From: RPQJ01 sp963846315
GTDB taxonomy: Bacteria; Pseudomonadota; Gammaproteobacteria; Steroidobacterales; Steroidobacteraceae
DNA length: 64,000 bases
Direction: 5' to 3'
NCBI GenBank assembly: GCA_963846315.1
Contig: CAWJVM010000010.1
Location: 10,515 to 74,514 of the forward strand
Below the pieces are notes generated by a model. That model was given only the letters and a program-made list of their open reading frames with translations. It was not told the origin of the DNA and did not search any database. The position numbers and the translations under genes were made by a program. Within the stretch, counting starts at the first letter, position 1; each line of letters starts with the position of its first letter. Of the stretch, positions 8,206 through 16,189 are shown piece by piece.

Positions 8206-9516
8206 TCAGGCGGGTGCGGGCAGGCGGCACCGCGGCTTCGTCAGCAGCATCTGCACGTCGCCGATCTGGCGCTCGAGGAATCCGCCCTCGCAGTAACAGA
8301 GGTAGAACTCCCACATGCGGACGAAACTGTCTGGATAGCCGAGCTGGCGCACCTGCGGCAGCCGCGCGAGGAAATTCTCACGCCACTTCCGCAGCGTCGT
8401 GGCGTAATGCGGCCCGATGTCTTCGAGGTGGTACACCTTCATGTCCGTGGCTCGACGCAGCGAGTTCGCAATCGCCGTGACCGAAGGAATGAAACTGCCG
8501 GGGAAGATGAAGCGCTGGATGAAATCGACGGACTGCAGCGCCTGCTCGTAGACCTGGTCCTGGATCGTGATCGCCTGCAGCAGCATGGCGCCGTCGGGCT
8601 TGAGCAGCGAGGCGCACTTGGCCGTGTACGTATCCAGGTACTGCGCGCCGACCGCCTCGATCATTTCGACCGAAACGAGCTTGTCGTAGGTGCCCGTGAG
8701 GTTGCGGTAGTCCTCGAGCAGCAGCGTCACCTGACCGCTCTGCAGCAGGCCGGCCGCCGCAAACTTCTGCTGTGCCCAGTCGTGCTGCTCGCGCGAGATG
8801 GTCGTCGTGGTGACCTTGCACCCATACTTCTGCGCCGCGTGCAGCGCCAGGCCGCCCCAGCCGGTGCCGATCTCGACGAGGTGGTCGCTCGGCGACAACC
8901 GGAGCCGGCGACAGATGCGATCGAGCTTGGCCAGTTGCGCCTCGTGCAGGCTGGCGTCCTCGCGCTCGAACACGGCGCACGAGTACATCATCGTCTGGTC
9001 GAGGAACAGCGCGAACAGGTCGTTGCCGAGATCGTAATGGGCGGCGATATTGCGGCGGCTGCCGTCGACGCTGTTGCGGTTGAACCAGTGCAGCACGCGC
9101 CGCACGGGATCGGCTACCCAGCCGGCCGGGCCTTCGAAGGACTCCATCGCCTCGCGGTTGGCCACGAACATCCGCACCAGGGCGGTCAGGTCGTCCGTGC
9201 GCCACAGTCCGCGGATGTAGGCCTCGCCACCGCCGACGGTGCCGCCGAACGCCGCGTCCGCGAACGTCTGCGGATGCAGTACTTCGAGCGCGGCGTGAAG
9301 ATCGCACGTGGCCGTGCGCTTGCCGAAGACGTGGCGTTCACCCGTCCCAGGCACGACGACCGTCAGTTCGCCGTGCTGGATCCTGGCCAGTGCATCCAGG
9401 AACAGGCGCTTGCCGAGTCGTTGCAGCCAAGCGCCTTCGGCACGGGCAGCGGCGGGCACCGGCAAGGCGTCGACGGTCGGGACGATGGACGCGATCGCTT
9501 CGCTGGTCTTGTTCAT
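8206..9516 (-). CDS. cfa: Cyclopropane-fatty-acyl-phospholipid synthase family methyltransferase
   Basis: 436-residue SAM-dependent enzyme that adds a methyl or methylene group to the double bond of an unsaturated phospholipid acyl chain at the membrane. The C-terminal methyltransferase domain shows the SAM loop VEIGTGWGGLALHAA (about residue 215), the EMIEAVG motif (about 285) and the substrate-region FIQRFIFPGSFIPS (about 330). The N-terminal domain with LWRTDDLTALVR matches the lipid-binding part of Cfa. Its ATG overlaps the DUF1365 stop by four bases (ATGA). Being last in the photolyase-desaturase run, it could be a furan-fatty-acid-type methylase rather than a housekeeping Cfa. Confidence 0.88.
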   Translation of the reverse strand: MNKTSEAIASIVPTVDALPVPAAARAEGAWLQRLGKRLFLDALARIQHGELTVVVPGTGERHVFGKRTATCDLHAALEVLHPQTFADAAFGGTVGGGEAYIRGLWRTDDLTALVRMFVANREAMESFEGPAGWVADPVRRVLHWFNRNSVDGSRRNIAAHYDLGNDLFALFLDQTMMYSCAVFEREDASLHEAQLAKLDRICRRLRLSPSDHLVEIGTGWGGLALHAAQKYGCKVTTTTISREQHDWAQQKFAAAGLLQSGQVTLLLEDYRNLTGTYDKLVSVEMIEAVGAQYLDTYTAKCASLLKPDGAMLLQAITIQDQVYEQALQSVDFIQRFIFPGSFIPSVTAIANSLRRATDMKVYHLEDIGPHYATTLRKWRENFLARLPQVRQLGYPDSFVRMWEFYLCYCEGGFLERQIGDVQMLLTKPRCRLPAPA

Positions 9517-10322
9517 GGCGTGGTCTCGAGTGGGTCGATGCGACCGTCACGCTGGCGATGCCCGGCGCCGGTCTGGTCGGGGTGCGTGAAAAGCGGCGTG
9601 CGCTTGAGCCAGAGCCGCAGCGCGTGCCAGTAGATTGCTGCCGTCACCTTGAACGTCACCAGCGGATACCGCGCCAGCGAAGCGGCGAGTGACGTGCCTG
9701 TGATCGGCTGCCTGCGCAGCGAGAGGGTCGCGTCGAACACCCTGCGGCCGTCACGGCGGTTTTCCATGTGCACGGCGAGCGATTCGTCCGGTCGGGTGAA
9801 GCGCCAGTCGTATTGCAGGTCCATGGGCATGAACGGCGACACGTGGAAATCCTTGTCGAACTCGAAGTGCAGCCGGTCCGCGGTGCCCCGGTTGGCCGAC
9901 TGTGGCAGTACGTAGCAGTGGCGCTCACCCCAGGGGGTGTTGTTGATTTCCGCCACGACGGCGAGCAGGTGGCGGTCGGCGGCATCGAAGCAGTAGTAGA
10001 AGTTGACGGGATTGAAGCCGTAGCCGAAGTGGCGTGGGTGCGTCAGCAAGCGCACCGGCCCGTCGGCTGCGATGCCGGCGCGCTCCCGCACCAGTTTGCG
10101 TATGCACTCGCCAAGGTCACGATCCGGATCGCCGTAGTGGTCAGAACGGTGCCAGTGGGCGAGCCCCCGGCGCTTGCCGGCAGACCAGAACCAGCGCCCT
10201 CGGAAAACAGTTTCCGTCTCGGCGAGATCGAGGTACAGCAACGCGAGCCGGTAACGGAACGCGTGTCCCACCGGCTCGTGCCGGCGGTGCCTAACCGAAC
10301 CGTGGTAGAGGCAGCTGTGCAC
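9513..10322 (-). CDS. DUF1365 family protein
   Basis: 269-residue member of the DUF1365 family, which has no defined activity but is nearly always encoded beside an FAD amine-oxidase-like protein and a Cfa-like methyltransferase, as here. The GTG at 10322 gives MHSCLYHGSVRHRRHEP, the standard family N-terminus. The longer frame from 10409 would add 29 unsupported residues. Conserved family blocks are visible: LTHPRHFGYGFNPVNFYYCFD (in pieces, about residues 95-115), NTPWGERHCYVL and FHVSPFMPMDLQYDW. It overlaps the upstream oxidase gene by 32 bases, so translation is probably coupled. No signal peptide is present; membrane-lipid processing is inferred from context. Confidence 0.85.
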   Translation of the reverse strand: MHSCLYHGSVRHRRHEPVGHAFRYRLALLYLDLAETETVFRGRWFWSAGKRRGLAHWHRSDHYGDPDRDLGECIRKLVRERAGIAADGPVRLLTHPRHFGYGFNPVNFYYCFDAADRHLLAVVAEINNTPWGERHCYVLPQSANRGTADRLHFEFDKDFHVSPFMPMDLQYDWRFTRPDESLAVHMENRRDGRRVFDATLSLRRQPITGTSLAASLARYPLVTFKVTAAIYWHALRLWLKRTPLFTHPDQTGAGHRQRDGRIDPLETTP

Positions 10323-11574
10323 TCGCCAGGTCCTCGTCAAAATGTGCCAGCGCAGTCTGCGCGCTGACGACGCCGTCCTCGTGGAAACCTGAACGCCAGT
10401 ACGCACCACAGAAATAGGTGCGTTGCACGCCGTTCAGTTCGCGATGCCGCGCCTGCGCGGCCACGCCGGTCGGCGTGTAGACCGGGTGTGCGTACTGGAA
10501 CGACTGCAGCACACAGCCGGGATCGATCGCATCGCGGTGATTAAGCGTGACGAGGAATCGTGTCGGGGCATCCCGCAGGCCCTGCAGCACGTTCATGTCG
10601 TAGGTGAGCGCAACGGGTTCCTGCGGATCGCGCAGCAGGTGGTAGTTCCACGCGGCCTGCGCCAATTTTCGGCGCGGCAGCAGGCGGGCGTCAGTGTGCA
10701 GGATCGCCTCGTTTGCAGCATAGGGCATCGCACCGAGCGTGCTCCGCTCTGCGGGCGTCGGCGCGTCCAGCAACGCCAGGGCCTGGTCGGAGTGGCACGC
10801 CAGGAACACGTGGTCGAACGCTTCGACATCCCCTGCGCGTGTCCGCAGCAGCACGTGCGTGGGGAGCCTGCGGATAGAGGCGATCGGTGTCGAGAGACGC
10901 ACGCGCGCCTTGGCAGCCGCAAGCAGCGCTCGCACGTACTCGCGCGAGCCACCACGTACGGTCTGCCAGACGGGCCGGTCATCGATGTTGAGAAAGCCGT
11001 GGCGATCGAAGAACCCGATGAAGAAGCGCGCCGGAAAGCCCAGCATGGCAGAGCCTTCGGCGGTCCAGATCGCCCGGCCCATCGGCACGATGTAATGCTC
11101 GACGAACTGCCGCGAGTAACCACCCGTCGCGATGAACTCGCCGAGCGTGACGTCGCGTGAGTCCGGTGTGGCCAGCCACTCCGTGGCGCGTGCGTTGAAC
11201 CGCAGGATGTCGGCGATCATGCGCAGGAACGACGGGCGCAGCAGGTTGCGGCGCTGGGCGAACAGCGAATTGACCGACGTGCCGTTGTACTCGAGACCCG
11301 TGCGTTCGCAACGCAGGCTGAAGCTCATGTTCGACGGTTGCCACGCCACGCCCAGTTCGCCCAGCATCGCGATGAAGTTCGGGTAGGTCCAGTCATTGAA
11401 GACGATGAAGCCGGTGTCGATGGACCAGTGGCGCCCGCCGTACTCGACGTCGACGGTGTGGGTGTGTCCGCCCGCGTAGTCCGCGGCCTCGTACAGCGTC
11501 ACCTCGTGCGTGGCGGAGAGCCGCCATGCCGCATACAGTCCGGCGACACCCGCCCCGACGACGGCGACTCTCAT
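10291..11574 (-). CDS. FAD-dependent amine-oxidase-like flavoprotein (COG2907 type)
   Basis: 427-residue flavoprotein with an N-terminal dinucleotide-binding motif VAVVGAGVAGLYAAWRLS (residues 3-20) and the following acidic-strand segment YEAADYAGGHTHTVDV. The C-terminal FAD-contact block reads TYFCGAYWRSGFHEDGVVSA. It belongs to the NAD(P)/FAD-dependent oxidoreductases annotated as amine oxidases but clustered with DUF1365, Cfa-like and desaturase genes. In that setting a fatty-acyl desaturase or oxidase function on membrane lipids is more likely than amine oxidation. The start ATG overlaps the desaturase stop by four bases. The exact substrate is unresolved. Confidence 0.85.
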   Translation of the reverse strand: MRVAVVGAGVAGLYAAWRLSATHEVTLYEAADYAGGHTHTVDVEYGGRHWSIDTGFIVFNDWTYPNFIAMLGELGVAWQPSNMSFSLRCERTGLEYNGTSVNSLFAQRRNLLRPSFLRMIADILRFNARATEWLATPDSRDVTLGEFIATGGYSRQFVEHYIVPMGRAIWTAEGSAMLGFPARFFIGFFDRHGFLNIDDRPVWQTVRGGSREYVRALLAAAKARVRLSTPIASIRRLPTHVLLRTRAGDVEAFDHVFLACHSDQALALLDAPTPAERSTLGAMPYAANEAILHTDARLLPRRKLAQAAWNYHLLRDPQEPVALTYDMNVLQGLRDAPTRFLVTLNHRDAIDPGCVLQSFQYAHPVYTPTGVAAQARHRELNGVQRTYFCGAYWRSGFHEDGVVSAQTALAHFDEDLASAQLPLPRFG

Positions 11575-12539
11575 GCGGGTGTTGCCTCACGCACGTCGCG
11601 GATGCGTGCGGGCACGGTGTTCAGGTCCCAGATCACGCCGATCGCCGCGAGTCCTCGCAGCAGGTAGAAGGTGATGTCGAGCTCCCACCAGTAGAAGCCC
11701 TGGCGTACCGCACTCGGGTAGTGGTGGTGATTGTTGTGCCAGCCTTCGCCCAGCGTAATCAGTGCGAGGAACGCGTTGTTGCGGCTGTCGTCTTTCGTCG
11801 GGTAGCGACGCGAGCCCCAGCCGTGACAGAGCGAGTTGATCGTGTAGGTGCCGTGGTAGCAGAGCACGGTCGAGATGAAGAAGCCCCACACCAGCAGCTG
11901 CCCGCCCGTCGCGCCTAGCGCCGGCGCGTAGCGCTCCAGCGCCAAGCCGCTCAACAGCAGGGCGAGCGCCAGCGCGAACGGCACCAGGATGTCGAAGCGA
12001 TCGAGCCAGCGCAGTTCGGGGAATTGCAGCAGGTCGCGCACGCGCCGCCGGTCCGGGTGGAAGTGGCGCTTCGACAGGAACCAGCCCATGTGCGCCCAGA
12101 CGAGGCCGTCCTGCGCGGGTGAATGCGTGTCCTGCGGCTTGTCCGAGAACGCGTGGTGATGACGATGATGCGCCGCCCACCAGATCGGGCCACGCTGCGC
12201 TGCGGACGCGCCGAGCACCGCGAAGGCAAACTGTGCCGCACGCGAGGTCTTGAACGAACGGTGCGAGAAATAGCGGTGGTAGAACCCGGTGATCGCGAAC
12301 ATGCGCACCAGGTACAGTGCCACGCACGCGGCAATGGCCGTTGCGCTTACGCCGACGTAGAACGCGAGGAGGCACCCGAGGTGCATCAGGGCGAAGGGCA
12401 CGATGCGACCCCAGTCGACGCCGTCAGCGCCATCCGTGACGAGCGGCGCGTCCGGATCGGGCGCACCGGCATCGAACCATTGCCGCAGCTTCTGCAGGCG
12501 GCCGCCGTCGTGGGTATCGGTCATGCCGCAGTCGCTCAC
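11571..12539 (-). CDS. Membrane fatty acyl desaturase
   Basis: 322-residue di-iron fatty acid desaturase. Three histidine boxes are present: HRYFSH (residues 88-93), HHRHHH (124-129) and HNNHHHYP (about 265). Two hydrophobic hairpins (about 45-85 and 185-230) fit the four-helix topology of acyl-CoA/acyl-lipid delta-9 type desaturases. The opening MSDCGMTDTH leaves two possible starts; the first overlaps the upstream stop by four bases (ATGA) and is preferred. It probably supplies the unsaturated acyl chains used by the other lipid-modifying enzymes of this operon, an inference from coupling. Confidence 0.88.
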   Translation of the reverse strand: MSDCGMTDTHDGGRLQKLRQWFDAGAPDPDAPLVTDGADGVDWGRIVPFALMHLGCLLAFYVGVSATAIAACVALYLVRMFAITGFYHRYFSHRSFKTSRAAQFAFAVLGASAAQRGPIWWAAHHRHHHAFSDKPQDTHSPAQDGLVWAHMGWFLSKRHFHPDRRRVRDLLQFPELRWLDRFDILVPFALALALLLSGLALERYAPALGATGGQLLVWGFFISTVLCYHGTYTINSLCHGWGSRRYPTKDDSRNNAFLALITLGEGWHNNHHHYPSAVRQGFYWWELDITFYLLRGLAAIGVIWDLNTVPARIRDVREATPA

Positions 12540-13111
12540 TGGCGGGCAGCGGTGCGTTCGAGGCCGAGCAGTTGTACGCGCAGGTCGCCGACCACGCTGC
12601 GCGAATCGAGCCAGATCGACAGGAACGCCGGACCAAAGGCCGGGTCATCGATCTGGCCCATGAAGCCGCGATGATCATAAAAGCGCGTCGCCTTGCCTGG
12701 GACCACCACGGTGGTGACGTTGTCGCCCAGCTCGACGTCGGACCAGAAGCTGCCTAGCGAGGCGAGCCAGAGATCGCGCTGTGGTGGTGTCGCGGATCCC
12801 AGCAGCCGCCACGCGGTCGAGGTAATCCGCAGCAACTCGTCCCGCGAGAATTTTCGCTGGTAGGACAGGCTCAACGCGACCGGCTCGCCGGACTCGAAGC
12901 CGGTGAACCGGCCTGCCGACGTCCACAGGCTCGCCTGGTAGATCGGGCGACCCAGCCAGCTGAGTTCGCCATTGCCCACGCGCTGCAGGTCGTAGTCGCC
13001 CCTGAGCACGGCGTCGGGCAGATTCGACGCGTGCGCATCCTGCACCAGCAACGCGGTTGCGGCCGCGAGCACCAGTGCCATGGAATGGAGGAAGGACAGC
13101 AGACGGGGCAT
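12536..13111 (-). CDS. Periplasmic chalcone-isomerase-like protein
   Basis: 191-residue protein with a signal peptide (about 1-28, cleavage near HASNLP) and a chalcone-isomerase-like fold. Typical blocks are LGRPIYQASLWTS (about 53-65), SLSYQRKFSRDELL (about 81-94) and the C-terminal FLSIWLDSRSV. Bacterial members lack a flavonoid role and are thought to bind fatty acids or other lipids; some were renamed for fatty-acid binding. Its position between photolyase and desaturase genes, overlapping the latter by four bases, matches the recurring phr/cfa/DUF1365 clusters. It is 33 bases downstream of the photolyase stop. Confidence 0.78.
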   Translation of the reverse strand: MPRLLSFLHSMALVLAAATALLVQDAHASNLPDAVLRGDYDLQRVGNGELSWLGRPIYQASLWTSAGRFTGFESGEPVALSLSYQRKFSRDELLRITSTAWRLLGSATPPQRDLWLASLGSFWSDVELGDNVTTVVVPGKATRFYDHRGFMGQIDDPAFGPAFLSIWLDSRSVVGDLRVQLLGLERTAARQ

Positions 13112-13144
13112 GGCCGACGTTTCGGCCGCCCGGGGGTTGCGGAT

Positions 13145-14608
13145 TCAGGCGCGCGTGATCGCGACCGGCTCCCGCAGGGTGGCATAGGCCGCCAGGGCGG
13201 CATCCCGGCTCGCGGGAAGCTCCACGATGGGGCGCGGGTACGTCTGCCCAAGGACCACCTGGGCCTGTGCCAGCACATCGGCAGGGGCCTGCCAGGGCCG
13301 GTGGATCCACTTGTCCGGCAACTGCGCCAGTTCGGGCAGCCAGCGACGGAGGTACACGCGCGCCGGGTCATACCGCTCGGCCTGCAGCACCGGGTTGAAG
13401 ATGCGGAAGAACGGGGCCGCGTCGGCGCCGCAGCCCGCTGTCCATTGCCACCCGAGCGTGTTGGCGGCCAGGTCGGCATCCACCAGCGTGTCCCAGAACC
13501 AGCGCGCGCCGGCGAGCCACGGCTGCCGCAGGTTCTTGGTCAGCAGCGAGGCGACGATCATGCGGACGCGGTTGTGCATGAAGCCGGTCGTCCACAATTC
13601 ACGCAGGCCGGCGTCGACGATCGGGAAGCCGGTGCGGCCCTGCTGCCAGGCGCGCAACAGGGCGGGACTCCCGGTCCACGGGAAACGTTCGAAGCGTTCG
13701 TCGAGGGGATGTTCCGGCGTGTGCGGAAAGTGATGCAGCAGGTGATAGGCAAACTCGCGCCAGCCGATCTCGCGGATGAAACTGTCGGCGGAGGTCGCGG
13801 CCTGCGGCTGATCGACGACGGCATTGCGCGCCGCGACCAGGCACTGCCGTGGACCGATCTCGCCAAGATGCAGGTGCGGTGACAACCGTGAACTGCCGGG
13901 CAGGTCCGGGCGATTGCGGCCTTCGTCGTAGCGGCCGATCCACTCGCCGCAGAATTCCTCGAGCCGTCGATGCGCGCCATCTTCGCCGGGCGTCCAGTGC
14001 CGCGAGAACGCCGCGTCCCACGGAATCTTCGGCAACAGGTCGAGTTCGCTCAGCGCCAGGCCGGCGATTGGCTGCGACGGCCCGCGCAGGCGCCGGGGCG
14101 CGGGCAATGGCGCCGGCTGGACATCGAGCCGCATCTGGCACGCGCGCCAGAACGGCGTGAAAACGCGGTACGGTCCGCCCTGTCCGGTGCGGATTTCCCA
14201 CGGCTCGTGCAGCAGGTTCCCGTGGTGACTCTCGCACTCGAAGCCGAGGTCGCGCAGGCCGGACTTGACCGCCGTGTCACGCGCGACGGTGGCGGGATCG
14301 TATAAACGATTCCATACAATCTTCGTGGCGCCCACCGCACGCGCCAATTCGCTCAGTGCGGACAGCGCGGGACCCCGGCGCAGGGTGAGCGCAGCGCCTT
14401 TCCTGCGCAGGGCTGCATCGAGGGCCGCCAGGCTGTGGTGCAACCACCAGCGCGACGCGGCACCCGGCGACCACGGAGATTCTTCTTCCGGTGCATGCAC
14501 GTACACCGCGACCACGCGGTCGCTGTCCGCCACGGCGGCGGCCAGTGCCGGATTGTCCGCCAGGCGCAGGTCGCGCCGGAACCAAACCAGAGTGGTCGTG
14601 CCGCTCAT
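13145..14608 (-). CDS. phrB: Deoxyribodipyrimidine photolyase
   Basis: 487-residue class I CPD photolyase/cryptochrome family protein that repairs UV-induced cyclobutane pyrimidine dimers using blue light. The N-terminal antenna domain begins TTLVWFRRDLRLADNPAL. The C-terminal FAD domain has SRLSPHLHLGEIGPRQ, WREFAYHLLHHFP, the FMHNRVRMIVASLLTKNL helix and the DADLAANTLGWQW segment with the Trp electron-transfer residues. Length and motifs are complete. It is the first gene of the six-gene lipid/photoprotection run. Light- or singlet-oxygen-dependent expression is known for similar clusters elsewhere but not shown here. Confidence 0.93.
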   Translation of the reverse strand: MSGTTTLVWFRRDLRLADNPALAAAVADSDRVVAVYVHAPEEESPWSPGAASRWWLHHSLAALDAALRRKGAALTLRRGPALSALSELARAVGATKIVWNRLYDPATVARDTAVKSGLRDLGFECESHHGNLLHEPWEIRTGQGGPYRVFTPFWRACQMRLDVQPAPLPAPRRLRGPSQPIAGLALSELDLLPKIPWDAAFSRHWTPGEDGAHRRLEEFCGEWIGRYDEGRNRPDLPGSSRLSPHLHLGEIGPRQCLVAARNAVVDQPQAATSADSFIREIGWREFAYHLLHHFPHTPEHPLDERFERFPWTGSPALLRAWQQGRTGFPIVDAGLRELWTTGFMHNRVRMIVASLLTKNLRQPWLAGARWFWDTLVDADLAANTLGWQWTAGCGADAAPFFRIFNPVLQAERYDPARVYLRRWLPELAQLPDKWIHRPWQAPADVLAQAQVVLGQTYPRPIVELPASRDAALAAYATLREPVAITRA

Positions 14609-14691
14609 GCTGTCTGTTGCAGGCCCCGAAAGTGGTCACTGAATCGATCGCGAGCAGGTTCGTCGCGCAAGGCGATTGGGATGCGCCGAGT

Positions 14692-14706
14692 GTGCACATG
14701 GTGCAC
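14692..14706. promoter_or_regulatory. Possible operator upstream of the photolyase operon
   Basis: Two copies of the self-complementary hexamer GTGCAC, separated by three bases, form a compact dyad 84-98 bases upstream of the photolyase ATG. A regulator such as a MerR-type light sensor or an ECF-linked factor could act here, but the motif is not one I recognise and no regulator gene is adjacent. Confidence 0.25.
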
Positions 14707-14724
14707 CAGGCGCGATCGCCAATG

Positions 14725-14753
14725 AAAAAGCCGCGCCCCGTGAGGAGCGCGGC
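14725..14753 (-). terminator. Intrinsic terminator of htpX
   Basis: A GC-rich stem GCCGCGC...GCGCGGC with two further C-G pairs and a four-base loop (14730-14753) is followed on the minus strand by TTTTTC. It starts 23 bases after the htpX stop and shields the photolyase operon from read-through. Confidence 0.75.
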
Positions 14754-14775
14754 CTTCGTTGCAGCCGGGGTCGGG

Positions 14776-15663
14776 TTAACCGACCGAGTTGCGCAGCGCC
14801 GCGATCCGCTCTTCGAGTGGCGGGTGCGACATGAACAGTCGCTTGAAACCACCCGTCTTCTGGCCGCCCGAGATGCCGAAGGCAGCCATCTTCTCGGGCA
14901 GCGGGCCCGCGTGACGCTGCTGCAGCCGCTCGAGCGCGCCGATCATGGCCTGGCGCCCGGCCAGGTGGGCGCCACCCGCGTCCGCGCGGAACTCGCGCTG
15001 CCGCGAGAACCACATGACGATCATCATCGCGAACAGGCCGAGCACGAGCTGCGCAATGATCGAGGTGACCAGGAACGCCGGGCCGTGGCCTTCTTCCGTC
15101 TTGAAGATCACGCGGTCCACGAAGTGGCCGATGACGCGCGAGAGGAAGAACACGAACGTGTTCACCACGCCCTGGATCAGTGTCAGCGTGACCATGTCGC
15201 CGTTGGCGACGTGACTCACCTCGTGTGCGAGCACGGCCTCGGCTTCCTGCTGGGACATGCTTTGCAGCAGGCCCGTGCTCACCGCGACCAGCGCGGCATC
15301 ACGGCGCGCGCCCGTCGCGAACGCGTTCGGCTCCGGCGAATCGAACACCCCCACCTCCGGCATGCCGATGCCGGCGGCCTGTGCCTGGCGCTGCACGGCG
15401 CCGACCAGCCAGCTTTCGGTGGCGTTGGCGGGTTGCGAGATCACCCGCACGCCCATCATGCGCTTGGCCGACCACTTGGAGATCGCGAGCGAGAAGAGCG
15501 AGCCCGTGAATCCGACCACGGCCGACAAGACCAGCAGCTTGCCGAGGTCGAGGTCGGAGCCCTGCGCGTCGAGGATCGAATTGATGCCGAGCAGGTTCAG
15601 CACGATGCCCAGCAGCAGCATGATCGCGAGGTTGGTGGCGAGGAACAACAGAATCCGTTTCAT
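14776..15663 (-). CDS. htpX: Membrane zinc metalloprotease HtpX
   Basis: 295-residue inner-membrane M48 peptidase that degrades misfolded membrane proteins. Two N-terminal helices (about 4-28 and 40-60) precede the zinc site His137-Glu138-x-x-His141 (AHEVSHVANGD). Two more helices (about 150-175 and 190-215) and the third ligand region RQREFRADAGGA (about 220) complete the expected layout. The ATG at 15663 (MKRILLFLATNL) is the family start; longer frames run into the promoter region. A heat-shock-like promoter lies just upstream and a clear terminator downstream, so it is a single-gene unit. Confidence 0.94.
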   Translation of the reverse strand: MKRILLFLATNLAIMLLLGIVLNLLGINSILDAQGSDLDLGKLLVLSAVVGFTGSLFSLAISKWSAKRMMGVRVISQPANATESWLVGAVQRQAQAAGIGMPEVGVFDSPEPNAFATGARRDAALVAVSTGLLQSMSQQEAEAVLAHEVSHVANGDMVTLTLIQGVVNTFVFFLSRVIGHFVDRVIFKTEEGHGPAFLVTSIIAQLVLGLFAMMIVMWFSRQREFRADAGGAHLAGRQAMIGALERLQQRHAGPLPEKMAAFGISGGQKTGGFKRLFMSHPPLEERIAALRNSVG

Positions 15664-15704
15664 CTTGGCGTGTCTCCAGCGGGCAATCGCATGACGTCCA
15701 TTCG

Positions 15705-15730
15705 CTTGGGGTGATCTTGCGGGTTTCAAT
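15705..15730 (-). promoter_or_regulatory. Heat-shock (sigma-32) like promoter of htpX
   Basis: Minus strand reads ATTGAAA, 12 bases, CCCCAAG, close to the sigma-32 consensus CTTGAAA-N(11-15)-CCCCATNT. It ends about 42 bases before the htpX ATG. The -10 half matches only over CCCCA, so this is a moderate motif match supported by the stress-protease role of the gene. Confidence 0.45.
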
Positions 15731-15871
15731 CCCCGCCACACCCGGGCATGGCCCTCGCATGACCGGGAGTCCCGGCGCGGGCGCATAATAACAGGAAGCA
15801 CAAAACCGGAACTTGGGTTCGGACAACTCCTGTCCCGCGAGGTTCCACAGCGTCCGCCACAAGGTCCCCCG

Positions 15872-16189
15872 ATGATCGCAAGCCCTTCCCGGCACTGGAC
15901 TTTCCTTAGCAACCACGCGCACGTCCTGGTCTGCCTGGCACGGGACCCGGACGTGCGGCTGCGGGACGTCGCGCTCAGCGTCGGCATCACGGAACGCGCG
16001 GTGCAGCAGATCGTGAACGACCTCGAGGAAGCCGGTGTGATCGTCCGCGAGCGTGCGGGCCGGCGCAACACTTACCGGCTGGACCTCGACGTGCCGCTGC
16101 GGCACGCCCTGGAATCGCACAAGACCGTCGGCACGCTGCTGTCGCTGGTACTCGATCGTGCCGGACTCAGGCGCGTCCGTTCCGCGTAG
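15872..16189 (+). CDS. Small winged-helix transcriptional regulator
   Basis: 105-residue protein consisting of one winged helix-turn-helix domain. Residues 10-30 (TFLSNHAHVLVCLARDPD) form the first helices, RLRDVALSVGITERAVQQIV (about 29-48) is the helix-turn-helix, and the wing is VIVRERAGRRNTYRLD. There is no effector domain beyond a short C-terminal helix. This stand-alone MarR/ArsR-like type is common in proteobacteria but has no assigned target. It is divergent from htpX and its 3' end overlaps the CHAD gene by 32 bases if the GTG start of that gene is right. Confidence 0.75.
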   Translation: MIASPSRHWTFLSNHAHVLVCLARDPDVRLRDVALSVGITERAVQQIVNDLEEAGVIVRERAGRRNTYRLDLDVPLRHALESHKTVGTLLSLVLDRAGLRRVRSA

